Both the position numbers and the translations under genes were made by a program. From Chrysochromulina tobinii (lineage: Eukaryota; Haptophyta; Prymnesiales; Chrysochromulinaceae): 11,985 nucleotides of DNA. The notes under the pieces are model-generated. The model saw only the letters and a program-made list of their open reading frames with translations. It was not told where the DNA came from and did not search any database. The stretch lies in contig JWZX01002152.1 in the NCBI GenBank assembly GCA_001275005.1, positions 1 through 11,985 on the forward strand. Reading direction: 5' to 3'. Positions 1 through 7,850 of the stretch are shown here, one piece after another (position 1 is the stretch's first letter; the number at the start of each line of letters is the position of its first letter).

Positions 1-3
1 GGG

Positions 4-1113
4 TTGATGTCGGCGGGCGCGCCCGCGGCGGCTGATATCTTGCCACACGGAGGACCTCGCCCGTTCTGCATCAGCTTCAGCTTCGGCTCCGAGCCTTCTT
101 CCGTCAGCGAGATCTCAACTGTTTCATCCCCGCCTTCGATCAACTCGGGAGGCCTGTGCGACCAGAGTACTGGTACTCAGCTGCTGCGCCCGAGGCCGGT
201 TCCCGGCGTGCGCCTCGTCCGCCTCGACCGACACAGCGGCGCCGACGGCGCCGATGGCGCCGACGGCGGCAGCGCCGACGGAAGCAGCTCGAGTGGTGGC
301 TTCGAGAGTGGCCTGGGCACCAACCACCGGGAAAAGGCCTCCCCGGACAACGGCGTCGGCGAGAGCGGCGCATCCGGAGCCAGCGGCAGCGCCGCCGCCA
401 CCGCCGCCACCGCCGCCACCGCCAACGCCGGTGCGCGCGGGCGTGGGGTCCGTTGGGGACAAGGAGCGTTCCACCTGTTGCTGGCGAGCCTCGGCGGCGC
501 TCGTTCTTGGTCTCCTCCCTCCCCACTTAGTCCAAGCACAGCTGCTCCTGTGCAGGAGCAGCTTGAGCTTGCAGCCAGTGTTGGCGTGGCAAAGGAGACG
601 CGCGCTCTCACCGCTCTCTACGAGGCGACGGGGGGTGCGTTATGGACCTCGATGGGCCTCTCCAACCGCGGCTGGCTGGTTGGCGAGCTCTGCACAGGCC
701 GGGAGACCAACTGGGCGGGGGTACACTGCGAGCGCGGTGGCCACAGTGGTGTGTATGGCCTTTCGCTCCACGCCAACGGACTTCGCGGCACGTTGCCCAC
801 CCAGATCGGCTGGCTCACGTCGCTTCGCGGGTACCTCGGCCTTGGGAAGAATGCGCTGAGCGGCACGATGCCCACCGAGTTTGGACGCCTCTCGAACCTG
901 AACCGCATCTATCTCAATGGCAACCGGCTCTCTAGCACGGTGAATGCCTGCACGCCCGCTGAACCCTCTCGACGGCCTACTCGTGGCTCATTCCCTTTGG
1001 CGACGCGTGGAGGGCGTGTTGCCGACGAGATCTCAACCCATGAACGCCTTGCTCGAGCTCGCCGGGCTGCTAGCACACCAACGGCCGACCGGTGGCTAGG
1101 GCGTCTCATGTAG
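4..1113 (+). CDS. Leucine-rich repeat protein, partial or multi-exon gene
   Basis: The frame encodes a plant-type LRR N-terminal cap followed by about three LRRs. The cap (about 600-745) has an ALTALYEATGG helix, a conserved Trp, and a Cys pair around WAGVHC. The repeats (about 750-940) follow the pattern LxLxxNxLxGTxPxxxGxLxxL. LRRs of this type bind proteins or ligands, often outside the cell; the partner cannot be told. The first 190 residues are Gly/Ala/Ser-rich low complexity (GAD and ATA runs) and match no domain I know. After LSSTV at about 940 the LRR pattern ends abruptly, and the last 55 residues look like non-coding translation. A donor-like acg|gtgaat lies at 940, so an intron is likely there. 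A pyrimidine-rich tract ending in cttag (530) or gtgcag (555) is an acceptor-like site before the cap. The LRR identity is sure; the true start, exon borders and end are not. The gene may begin upstream of the window; the first ATG in frame is at 7. Confidence 0.6.
   Translation: MMSAGAPAAADILPHGGPRPFCISFSFGSEPSSVSEISTVSSPPSINSGGLCDQSTGTQLLRPRPVPGVRLVRLDRHSGADGADGADGGSADGSSSSGGFESGLGTNHREKASPDNGVGESGASGASGSAAATAATAATANAGARGRGVRWGQGAFHLLLASLGGARSWSPPSPLSPSTAAPVQEQLELAASVGVAKETRALTALYEATGGALWTSMGLSNRGWLVGELCTGRETNWAGVHCERGGHSGVYGLSLHANGLRGTLPTQIGWLTSLRGYLGLGKNALSGTMPTEFGRLSNLNRIYLNGNRLSSTVNACTPAEPSRRPTRGSFPLATRGGRVADEISTHERLARARRAASTPTADRWLGRLM
241..420 (+). repeat. GC-rich trinucleotide/9-bp low-complexity tracts
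   Basis: Two short in-frame arrays lie in the N-terminal part of the LRR frame. A gccgacggc-type unit at 241-279 encodes GAD repeats, and a gccgccacc unit at 394-420 occurs about three times and encodes ATA repeats. All six frames stay open here because of composition, which makes the coding frame ambiguous. Confidence 0.7.
540..563. repeat. Near-perfect 24-bp palindrome
   Basis: AGCTGCTCCTG (540-550) is followed by TG and then by its exact reverse complement (553-563). The two arms of 11 bp have no mismatch. It sits just before the LRR cap, beside an acceptor-like gtgcag. It could form a cruciform, or an RNA hairpin that hides the acceptor. Confidence 0.85.
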
Positions 1114-1522
1114 CCTGGATGGTTACTCAGATGGTCACGCGGCCAACGGCACGGGCCATGGCACGGGCAATCTCACTTGCGGGTGCCATCCGTACTCCTG
1201 TACCCGCGCCCACAGATCCGATCCCCCGGCTCTGGCTGCTCCTCGAGCACTTATGGATCGAATGGCGAGTTGGGCGCGATCTTTGGCCCTGCGGACTTGG
1301 GCTGCCCCTCTACCGCGCTAACGTCGACCGTTCGCGCCGTGACTGAGTCTGCAGAGGGCGTGTGGGTGGCGACGGGCGCAGACAAGGCAGCTGCGACAGC
1401 GGCGACGTTGATGCAGTCGCGCCTGCAGCGCACGCTGATGCAGTTAGGAATCCAGCCGTTCACGTACCGTTCACGCCGACGAATGATGTTGATGACGGCT
1501 GATACACGACAATGTATGGGCA
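1114..1522. other. No supported gene
   Basis: Short open frames exist on both strands but none has recognisable protein character. A Cys/Gly-rich stretch (about 1112-1180, reading through NGTGHGTGNLTCGCHPYSC) could be a terminal exon of the LRR gene. I could not join it to the LRR with a convincing splice pair. Confidence 0.4.
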
Positions 1523-1678
1523 AGAGAACTTGCGTTCCCTTGCCGGATACACATGAGAACCATACGGCAGAGAACTTGCGTTCCCTTGCCGGTTACACAA
1601 AAGAACAATGTGCACGCGGATGGCTGGCATGATGTGCGCGATGATACAGAGAACTTGTGTTCCCTTGCCGGATACACA
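1523..1678. repeat. 31-bp minisatellite, three copies
   Basis: Three copies of a 31-bp sequence begin agagaacttgcgttccc and end ccgg(a/t)tacaca, at 1523-1553, 1569-1599 and 1648-1678. Copies differ by one base each. The spacers are 15 and 48 bp and are not alike. A 12-bp word, gaacaatgtgca, also recurs after the second and third copies (1603-1614 and 1699-1710), so a longer unit was probably duplicated and then decayed. It lies in the convergent intergenic region, in no supported gene. Confidence 0.85.
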
Positions 1679-1710
1679 ATGAACACAATGAGCACGATGA
1701 ACAATGTGCA

Positions 1711-2625
1711 TAACATGCTGTGCGCGAGGCCCGATGCTGTGCGATGGTCCACAGTGTGATGGTCATTACAGTAATCTGGGGCTGGTCTGTGCCGTGAAAT
1801 GCGCCGTGCGTGGGCTACCAGTCCTACCGTACCAGTGGGCATGGGCCAGTGGTAACGTCTCGGGCGAGTCGCACGGGTCTCCATGCGCGGTGTTCTCGCG
1901 GTGGATGAAGCCTTTTGCCTGATATCCCACCGTACCCAGAACCCACGCGACAGTCACGCCCCGCACTCGGCATCTCGGCCGGGCGGGCGCGGCGGGGGGG
2001 GAGGGGCGGGTTTCACTCAGTCTCTTGCATCGACGCTGCCTCTTCCGGCGTCGAACGCCGGCGTCGGCGTCGCGCTCGTCGGCTCGGCGGCCTCGCGGAG
2101 CGGCGGCGGGCGCGGGAGGCGGGACCTCGAGTGTCGAGAGACGCGACCCGCGCGACGCACCCCGTCCGCCGGCGGCGCCGGCGGACGTCCGGCGCGCAGC
2201 GAGGCGGACGGGACCGCCTTCCTCGTTATCGATGAACCTCCTAATCCCTACAATTATAATCGCCCCCGCGCCCGGCCGCCGGACGCCGTCCGGGCAGCTC
2301 ATGTCCGGGCTCCGGCTGTGTGAACGACGTCTACCGTAAGATTAAAGATATCTATGAGATAAATTCATCGTGAAACGTGAAAGGCAGAATCATGAAAGCG
2401 CAAATAATTATCCAACAAACCTCATTTTCACGCGGGGCGACGGGCGCAGGGGTATGCATGCGGGCAAGCGGGAATGCATGCGAGAGAGGTCCCCGAACGT
2501 ACGGGAGCGTGTACTGCTGACATGTACACTGCTCCGCGCGGTTCGTTTATTTGGAGTACTGGAGAGTTGCGACGCGACGACGGATGGGCGCCGGGACGTG
2601 TATGACCAAAGGGTGCTGCAAAGAC
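1711..2625. other. Convergent intergenic region, no supported gene
   Basis: This region lies between the 3' side of the LRR gene (+) and the 3' end of the YVH1-like gene (-). It has a GC-rich low-complexity core (about 1960-2240), then an abrupt AT-rich patch at 2336-2430. Two copies of atgcatgcg lie 20 bp apart near 2454 and 2474, and an inverted pair gtgtac/gtacac lies at 2509-2514 and 2524-2529. Open frames of 146 and 178 codons overlap on opposite strands in the GC-rich core and read as Arg/Pro/Gly-rich translation of composition, not protein. Confidence 0.5.
1981..2010 (+). other. Putative G-quadruplex
   Basis: The plus strand shows GGG, GGG, a run of eight G, GGGG and GGG separated by loops of 1 to 6 bases within 30 bp. 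This fits the usual G3+N1-7 pattern with a run to spare. Confidence 0.65.
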
Positions 2626-4863
2626 TCAGCGAGTCTCCGGCCTGCACGCGGCCGCTGGGTGCTGGGCCGTGGGTCTGGGCGGAGGAGGCCTAGACTCATC
2701 CACCTTGCTCTTGACGACTTGAATGGCCGGGCACACCCACGCCCCACATGAGCACTGCATCCCTGACCAGTTGAAGTCACCGACGCGGGTGGAGCACTTC
2801 GCACAGGTGAGCTTACCTTGGAGGCAGCCCCCCCAGTCCTCGGTGCTCTTCATGTTGGTCTGCCCATCACTCCGAAGAAAGTGGGATGTACAACTCTCGA
2901 CAGCTCCGCCCATCCGATGGTCTCGCTTGTGGTGCTTAAACGCGACCTGGCCGCCACCCGGCTCGTGGCTTTCGAGCACCTGGCCTGTGAAGAGTGGCGC
3001 ACGGCACTTCCTGCATCTAAACACAAGCAGATCATCCTCTGTAGCCGTGCACGCAGCAGCGTCGGTCTTTGTCGTAGAGATGGGCGCTGTAACGGCAGGG
3101 GAGATAGGTGATACAAGAGCAGACGTTGTGGCAGAAGGAGTCATTGACACTGCGGGCGTGTTTGATGACATGAGCGATACCGCCTGTGAACTGGGGTTTG
3201 TCGCCGATGGCATCGCAACAGCGGCTGCACTCGTCTCGTCCTCTTCGTGTTGCAGTTGTTCAAGCTGCGCTTGCAGTTCAGCCATCTTTTCTTGGCGGAG
3301 GGCTCGTGCTACGATGGCAGCGGCGGCGGCGGGCTGCACTGTTGGAAGTTCAGGCACATGCGGCTGCAACGGAAGGGATTTCGCCTCTAATGTCTGTGGT
3401 GATTGTGCCAGCGGTCGCGAAGGTCGCCACGTTTTCGACTGGACTCCGCCTCGGCCTTGCATCCCCCCTGAGTGAGGCGGCTGCTCTTGAACTACTGGCG
3501 CCCCCGACGCTGCGGTTGCTGATGACGAAGCCTCATCGTCGTTCGATTTCGGTGGCTTGACCAGCACGCGAACGAATCTGCTTCCACCTTGCTCGATGAT
3601 GGCATCGGCACGCCGCTTTGCTTCCCTGCTGGACAGGGATGTCAACATAGTCGCCTCCTCGTCCTCATCCTCATCCTCGTCGCTAGACTCCGTCGGTGCG
3701 ACAGCTTTGCCCTTCCTAAGCTTCTTCAGACGGTACGCTTCACGTGCCGCCTTGGACGCCGCCTTTTTACGTGCACGCGTCTCGAGTGCATCGGCCGCCT
3801 CCTTTTTCCGAGCCACGGCAAAGGCATCCGCCGCAGCGGCCAGCTCCGCTGTCAACCGGCAGCCTGGGTGTAACGCTCGGCAGCGCAGGAACGCTTGGCT
3901 GACCCGCACGCGCTCGGCACTGGCTGCGAGGTACGCACAGGCTACCCATGTCGGGCCCACTCCAGCGACGGAGTCCACAGGACCTGCCATCAGGATGCCT
4001 CCATTTGCGACCCCCTGCTCGATCAGGTCGCAGCACTCGCCCAGCAGCAGTGCCGCGTCGCCCACACGTGCCGCGTCGCCGCATACGCCTAGATCCACAA
4101 CCGTCAAGGTCGCTCCAATCGAGGCTGCGACCGAGGTGGCTGCCTCCACGGACGCTGACCCACCGCTGCTCTCGCCATTGTGGGTCTGGTCGGCCTTCGG
4201 CTGCTCGGCTGCCATCCCAGATGCAAACAGCAGCACGTGCACAATGCCGAGCATGCTCAGCAGCTCCTTATTCGCTGCTGCGGCAGTCTCCCCGAGGAAC
4301 AAGTCAGTCGCCAATCTTCGCGGTACACCTGGGTCGATGGCAACCACGTATGCCTCGTCCTCGGCCGCCGCCTTCTTTGACGCCGAGGAGGCAGTAACGG
4401 CGGTAGCGAGGCGTTGCAGCAATAGTTGCGAAGCTGCGCTGGCTAGCACAGTGGAGAGTGGCAGCACAAGCTCCTCAGTTGGGGCACCTATCAATGCAGC
4501 TGCAGGCACCCAGGTGAGAGTGGTGCCTGAGGTGGGAACCTCTGTTGTCGGAACGAGCAGCAAACGGAATCGGTCCGCCTGGAGCATGTGGATGCCCTTG
4601 CGACCCGTAATCTTCGCGGTAAGGTGCATCTGAGCATCTGCTGCTGTGCCGCCTGCTGGTGCAAAGAGGCTGCCGGTTCCGTGGCACAAGGCTGCGGCAG
4701 CTGCCGACGCTAGAGCTTCATCGCTGCCGCCTGACAAGCCTGACAACTGTTCGGCAGCATAGATGGGGAAGGCCGCTAGACCGGCGCCGCTGCGATTGAG
4801 CAGCAGTGAACGCGTGCCGTCCACCGACCGTGTGTAAGCGGCGACGTAGCGATGGTGCGGCAT
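2626..4863 (-). CDS. YVH1: YVH1/DUSP12-type pseudophosphatase with intact zinc domain
   Basis: YVH1/DUSP12 proteins combine a dual-specificity phosphatase domain with a C-terminal zinc domain that acts in 60S ribosome maturation. Numbering starts at the ATG at 4863 (745 residues). Residues 1-170 are unrecognised. The phosphatase-like fold spans about 178-350, with the strand/helix DLFLGE...LLSMLGIVHVLLF and the CCDLIEQ helix. The active-site loop reads DSVAGVGPT where HCxxGxxRS is expected: Cys becomes Ser298 and Arg becomes Pro304, with 3-4 extra residues before it, so catalysis is not expected. A basic helix (about 355-385), an acidic SSDEDEDEDEE stretch (about 391-402) and a coiled coil (about 518-546) follow. 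The zinc domain (615-715) is well kept: C617, C620, H633, C658, C687, C690, C704 and C706, with FNWSGMQCSCGAW and KVDE motifs. At 745 residues it is roughly twice the length of human DUSP12. The frame stays open upstream to 5154; another ATG is at 4983. The first ATG before recognisable protein sequence was preferred. Confidence 0.82.
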   Translation of the reverse strand: MPHHRYVAAYTRSVDGTRSLLLNRSGAGLAAFPIYAAEQLSGLSGGSDEALASAAAAALCHGTGSLFAPAGGTAADAQMHLTAKITGRKGIHMLQADRFRLLLVPTTEVPTSGTTLTWVPAAALIGAPTEELVLPLSTVLASAASQLLLQRLATAVTASSASKKAAAEDEAYVVAIDPGVPRRLATDLFLGETAAAANKELLSMLGIVHVLLFASGMAAEQPKADQTHNGESSGGSASVEAATSVAASIGATLTVVDLGVCGDAARVGDAALLLGECCDLIEQGVANGGILMAGPVDSVAGVGPTWVACAYLAASAERVRVSQAFLRCRALHPGCRLTAELAAAADAFAVARKKEAADALETRARKKAASKAAREAYRLKKLRKGKAVAPTESSDEDEDEDEEATMLTSLSSREAKRRADAIIEQGGSRFVRVLVKPPKSNDDEASSSATAASGAPVVQEQPPHSGGMQGRGGVQSKTWRPSRPLAQSPQTLEAKSLPLQPHVPELPTVQPAAAAAIVARALRQEKMAELQAQLEQLQHEEDETSAAAVAMPSATNPSSQAVSLMSSNTPAVSMTPSATTSALVSPISPAVTAPISTTKTDAAACTATEDDLLVFRCRKCRAPLFTGQVLESHEPGGGQVAFKHHKRDHRMGGAVESCTSHFLRSDGQTNMKSTEDWGGCLQGKLTCAKCSTRVGDFNWSGMQCSCGAWVCPAIQVVKSKVDESRPPPPRPTAQHPAAACRPETR

Positions 4864-5679
4864 AGCGATATTCTCCTTACACAGAACGGCCAATTCACAT
4901 TCACGGTCATGGCGAATGAAAGGATCTCTGTAGATATTTTGTCTTTGTCTCACCGGTCCGTCCCAAACGCGGCGGGCGACCATCGTGCGGCTACTTGAAC
5001 GCCCTAAGCAAGCCGGTGTGCTAGTCCACCGAGCGACGCGACCGCGGTGACAGCGCCCCCTGTGTTTCGTGTGGTAGTGGCTGGTCGGTACCTTGTGTGT
5101 CGATTCAACTGACCCTTTCGCAAGCAAGCAAGCTACGTAGTCGAAACAACACAAGTACCTATCAAGCGCACCCCTGCCGCCCCAGCCTGCCCCCCAGGGC
5201 TAGGCCTGGGGCCGGGCTGGGCCTTGGCGAGGCGGCGATTCCGTTCGTTGAACCCCCGTACAGTACAGTAAACTGGGACGTGTCCTGGCTGCCCCCCCGG
5301 CGCGGGTGTAACTTAGTCGTTCGACGGCGCGCGTCGCCAATATATTACGAACGGAGCCGTCTTAGGGCGCCGTGATTGCGTATCGATACACGACGGTGAG
5401 CCGGGCCGCACAGACGAGACCGGACAGGCGAGGCAGCCAGGCAGGCACGGACTTAGTTTTGAACCGTCCCGCTCGGCCTTGCACACACACATCAGGTCGC
5501 GGAAGCAACGCCTATGGGAGAAATATCCAGACCCTAGCGACAATCGAACGCTCTTCATCTTGGCTGTTTCTCCGCGGACTCCGCTCGCTCTCGCACCGCA
5601 TGTCACATCTGATTGTTGCATGCGTGCCGCGCGAAACCTCCACCCTTTTCACCACACCTTGCCCGAGATCTGCCCGAGA
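4864..5679. other. Intergenic region with AT-rich leader and hairpin
   Basis: This lies between the start of the YVH1-like gene and the end of the KDM3-like gene, both on the minus strand, so it should hold the YVH1-like promoter and the KDM3 3' untranslated region. The 90 bp just upstream of the chosen ATG are AT-rich compared with the flanks, fitting a 5' untranslated leader. A ccaatatatta sequence lies at 5337-5347. No gene was recognised; short open frames do not resemble proteins. Confidence 0.5.
5181..5221. repeat. Imperfect GC-rich inverted repeat
   Basis: CCCAGCC (5181-5187) pairs with GGCTGGG (5215-5221). Inside it CCCCAGG pairs with CCTGGGG, leaving a small apex around ctag. The stem is about 14-16 bp with a few mismatches. 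It is upstream of the YVH1-like gene and could be a hairpin in its leader or a regulatory palindrome. Confidence 0.55.
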
Positions 5680-7734
5680 TCACTCCATCGCCTTCTCGCC
5701 GCAGCTGCCATTGGAGTCAAGTTGGTCGTCGGAGCCAAGCCGCTGCTTTTTAATTGGAGACAGCACCGCCCCTGACGAAGGAGCTGCTCTCGGCTGCTGA
5801 GCCCGCCGGCGCCAGTCCGTGCCCTCCTCTTGCCACGAGAACCAGTCTTCCCACTGGTCCGATCCATCGGGCAGCACGATGCGCGCCTGGAAGGTGCCGT
5901 CGACGAGGACGACGAGGACCTCGGCCGTGACCCACACTGCCGGTGCGTCCTCGCTCGCCGCCACCTCGACCTCAATCGTCTCGCCCTCGACGGGCCACAC
6001 CCATTCCTCGGGAACTGTCAAATTCTGCTGCTTCTTGGCCTGCCATTCGAGAAGTGCCTTCGTGTTCTTGAGGTGCCGCGCTGGCTCCCAGGTCCACTCC
6101 TCGTAGCCGAGCCACTTGACGTTGTACTCCAGCTTGTTGCCCTTCATCCGCTCGGCAGCGATGTACTCCACGCTGTACTCGACCTCGCCACCAACGAGCG
6201 TGGGCGGTGGGCCGAGAGCGTACCCAGGAGCCACGTAGACGCCGGCTGTGCGGAGCGCGTGTGCCACGGTATGGAGGAGCACGCTCTTGGTGCTCAGCGT
6301 GTCCTGTCGCCGTCCATGACCACGCGGCAGTAGACGAAACTGCTCGGTGTGCGCGAGGCAGCGTGCAATGTGCTCGGGTGAGACGAAGTCCATCGCGACC
6401 TTGATACACGAGCGCAAGTTGAGCACCTGGTGCGGGCAGCCACACGGAATAAAGACCGCGTCGCCGAGCCGCTGCACGAAGCGCCAGCCCACCACACCCT
6501 CCTCCTTGAGCCGCTTCCGCAGCCGCGCGTTGATGTAGAAGGTCTGGTCGTGGATGGGATGGGCCGGCAGTGGCAGGCCCTTTTCGGCGGCGACGCGGTT
6601 CAGAAAGGCGCAGATAGTTTCGGCATCGTCCGCGTGCCAGATATCCCAGACCGCGCCACCCGTCTGCCCCTCGCCGAGCAGCCACTGGTGCTCCTCCTCG
6701 TCCTCCGCGCCCTCGTCCTCCGCGTCCTCGCCCTCCTCCTCGCCCGCGACGCCTTGCGAGCACTCAGCCTTCATCGTGCCTTCGACGCCCTTGCTGGGGC
6801 CACCGGCGGCGCCGTCCTGGGTGCCGCCGTCATCCTCAGTGCCAACGGGGCCTCCGAGCCCCCCGGCGCCAGATCGCGGCGCCCAGGACGGCGCCCGTAG
6901 AGGCTCGATGTGGCAGAGGATGTTGACCGCATCTGCAATGTCGACGTGCAGCCCCGTGCCGGCCGCGTGGCGCTCTGAGGTGGACGCACGCACAAACCGG
7001 CCTTCGGGAGTCAGAGCGCCAAAGCCGAGGTACATCTTGGGCCCAAGGTCGGGCGGCAGGCAGTAGCGTGGCAGCTTGGAAGCGAGGTTGAGCGCGCCGT
7101 CACGCTTTGTGTAGGCTGCGAGAGGCAGAGCCCGCATCAGGTCGGCAAAGTGCTCGGGTAGCAGCTCGGCGAAATCTGACGAGGTTGGCCAGTCCTTGAG
7201 CTTGAGCAATGCCTCGGAGGGGTCCACGCAGCGCCATGGCGCGGCCCCGCCGCTCGGTGGGATTGTGCGTGCGCCGCGGGGAGCGATTCCAACGGCACTT
7301 GCACTGGGGCTTCCTAATTTGGGACTTGCGCCGACACTTGCTTCGACACTTGCACCGTGCTCGCCGCTGCCGTCCCCATGTTCTGGCATGGCTCGCTCGG
7401 CGACGGGGATGCTACCTGCAGCCTTGGCGCCCATCGGCTTCCTCGAGCGTTTAGGGTGCGGCGTCTCCGGAGGCTGCGGCCGCTGCTCCGGGTGGCGGAA
7501 GCCATTCAAAAAGTCTTTGAGCGGCCGCTGAAAGACTCTGCCACTGCGTACCTCGATGAGTGGCACTTGCCACTCACCGAGCAGTGATGAGAGGTGGTCA
7601 GGCGTCCACTTTTCGTGGAGGCGCTCGCCCACGCCTTCCCCCACGATGGGCTCACCCTTGGACCAGATCGCGAGGAACCGCTCCTCGTCATGCACGCCGT
7701 CCAATCGGAGGCGTAGCGGCTGCGGGTGGCGCGC
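5680..7734 (-). CDS. KDM3: KDM3-type JmjC demethylase, C-terminal exon with chromodomain
   Basis: KDM3 (JHDM2/IBM1) enzymes remove H3K9 mono- and dimethyl marks with Fe(II) and 2-oxoglutarate in the nucleus. Numbered from the Leu codon at 7704. The N-terminal half of the domain is seen at FLAIWSKGEPIV and the later LKDWPTSSDF and PKMYLGFGA motifs. The iron ligands are all present: H253 and D255 in LHVDIADAVN, and H425 in CGCPHQVLNL. GAVWDIWH, HPIHDQTFYI, SCIKVAMDFVSPEHI and the EFR-LLP-type helix are typical KDM3. An acidic insertion of about 85 residues (about 270-355) lies inside the JmjC fold. A chromodomain follows (about 505-556; EYIAAERMKGNKLEYNVKW, WTWEP), then a Tudor-like module (about 565-632; WEDWFSWQEEGTDWRR). 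The exon is in another frame from the zinc-finger exon upstream; acceptor gctcag at 7740-7735 gives a phase-0 join. The frame itself is open further upstream, so the exon start is uncertain. Stop at 5680-5682. Confidence 0.85.
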   Translation of the reverse strand, partial: ARHPQPLRLRLDGVHDEERFLAIWSKGEPIVGEGVGERLHEKWTPDHLSSLLGEWQVPLIEVRSGRVFQRPLKDFLNGFRHPEQRPQPPETPHPKRSRKPMGAKAAGSIPVAERAMPEHGDGSGEHGASVEASVGASPKLGSPSASAVGIAPRGARTIPPSGGAAPWRCVDPSEALLKLKDWPTSSDFAELLPEHFADLMRALPLAAYTKRDGALNLASKLPRYCLPPDLGPKMYLGFGALTPEGRFVRASTSERHAAGTGLHVDIADAVNILCHIEPLRAPSWAPRSGAGGLGGPVGTEDDGGTQDGAAGGPSKGVEGTMKAECSQGVAGEEEGEDAEDEGAEDEEEHQWLLGEGQTGGAVWDIWHADDAETICAFLNRVAAEKGLPLPAHPIHDQTFYINARLRKRLKEEGVVGWRFVQRLGDAVFIPCGCPHQVLNLRSCIKVAMDFVSPEHIARCLAHTEQFRLLPRGHGRRQDTLSTKSVLLHTVAHALRTAGVYVAPGYALGPPPTLVGGEVEYSVEYIAAERMKGNKLEYNVKWLGYEEWTWEPARHLKNTKALLEWQAKKQQNLTVPEEWVWPVEGETIEVEVAASEDAPAVWVTAEVLVVLVDGTFQARIVLPDGSDQWEDWFSWQEEGTDWRRRAQQPRAAPSSGAVLSPIKKQRLGSDDQLDSNGSCGEKAME

Positions 7735-7850
7735 CTGAGCCCGCCGGCTGCTTTCGCTACTCCCTATGCCACTGCAGGCCGGGCTGCCACTGGGGGAGAG
7801 CAGACAGGAGCACTCGCAGCCGCTGTTGACGAAGTAGCATCCTTATCGAC
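7735..7850 (-). other. Inferred intron in the KDM3-like gene
   Basis: The two KDM3 parts are in different frames and the gap must remove a number of bases equal to 2 modulo 3. gtcgataag at 7850 to gctcag at 7735 (116 nt) and gtctgctc at 7805 to the same acceptor (71 nt) both satisfy this in phase 0. Several other AG acceptors (ctgcag, gggag, aagcag) lie inside, so the exact pair is open. Confidence 0.45.

Noticed and set aside
124-474. Minus-strand frame with a poly-Gly run
   Set aside because: The glycine run is the antisense of the gccgccacc repeats; no other protein character.
1523-1678. CRISPR-like array of 31-bp repeats
   Set aside because: Only three copies, spacers of 15 and 48 bp, no cas genes and a clearly eukaryotic setting. 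It is a minisatellite.
1766-2323. Opposed open frames of 178 (-) and 146 (+) codons
   Set aside because: They overlap each other in a GC-rich low-complexity core and have Arg/Pro/Gly-rich content expected from composition alone.
3557-4633. Long plus-strand open frame of 358 codons
   Set aside because: It is antisense to the YVH1-like gene and reads as Ser/Ala/Arg-rich mirror of its codons, with no domain of its own.
4928-4953. 26-nt GTGAG...TACAG mini-intron upstream of the YVH1-like start
   Set aside because: Good-looking ends, but far too short for most lineages. Removing it from the frame opened at the ATG at 4983 runs into a stop soon after.
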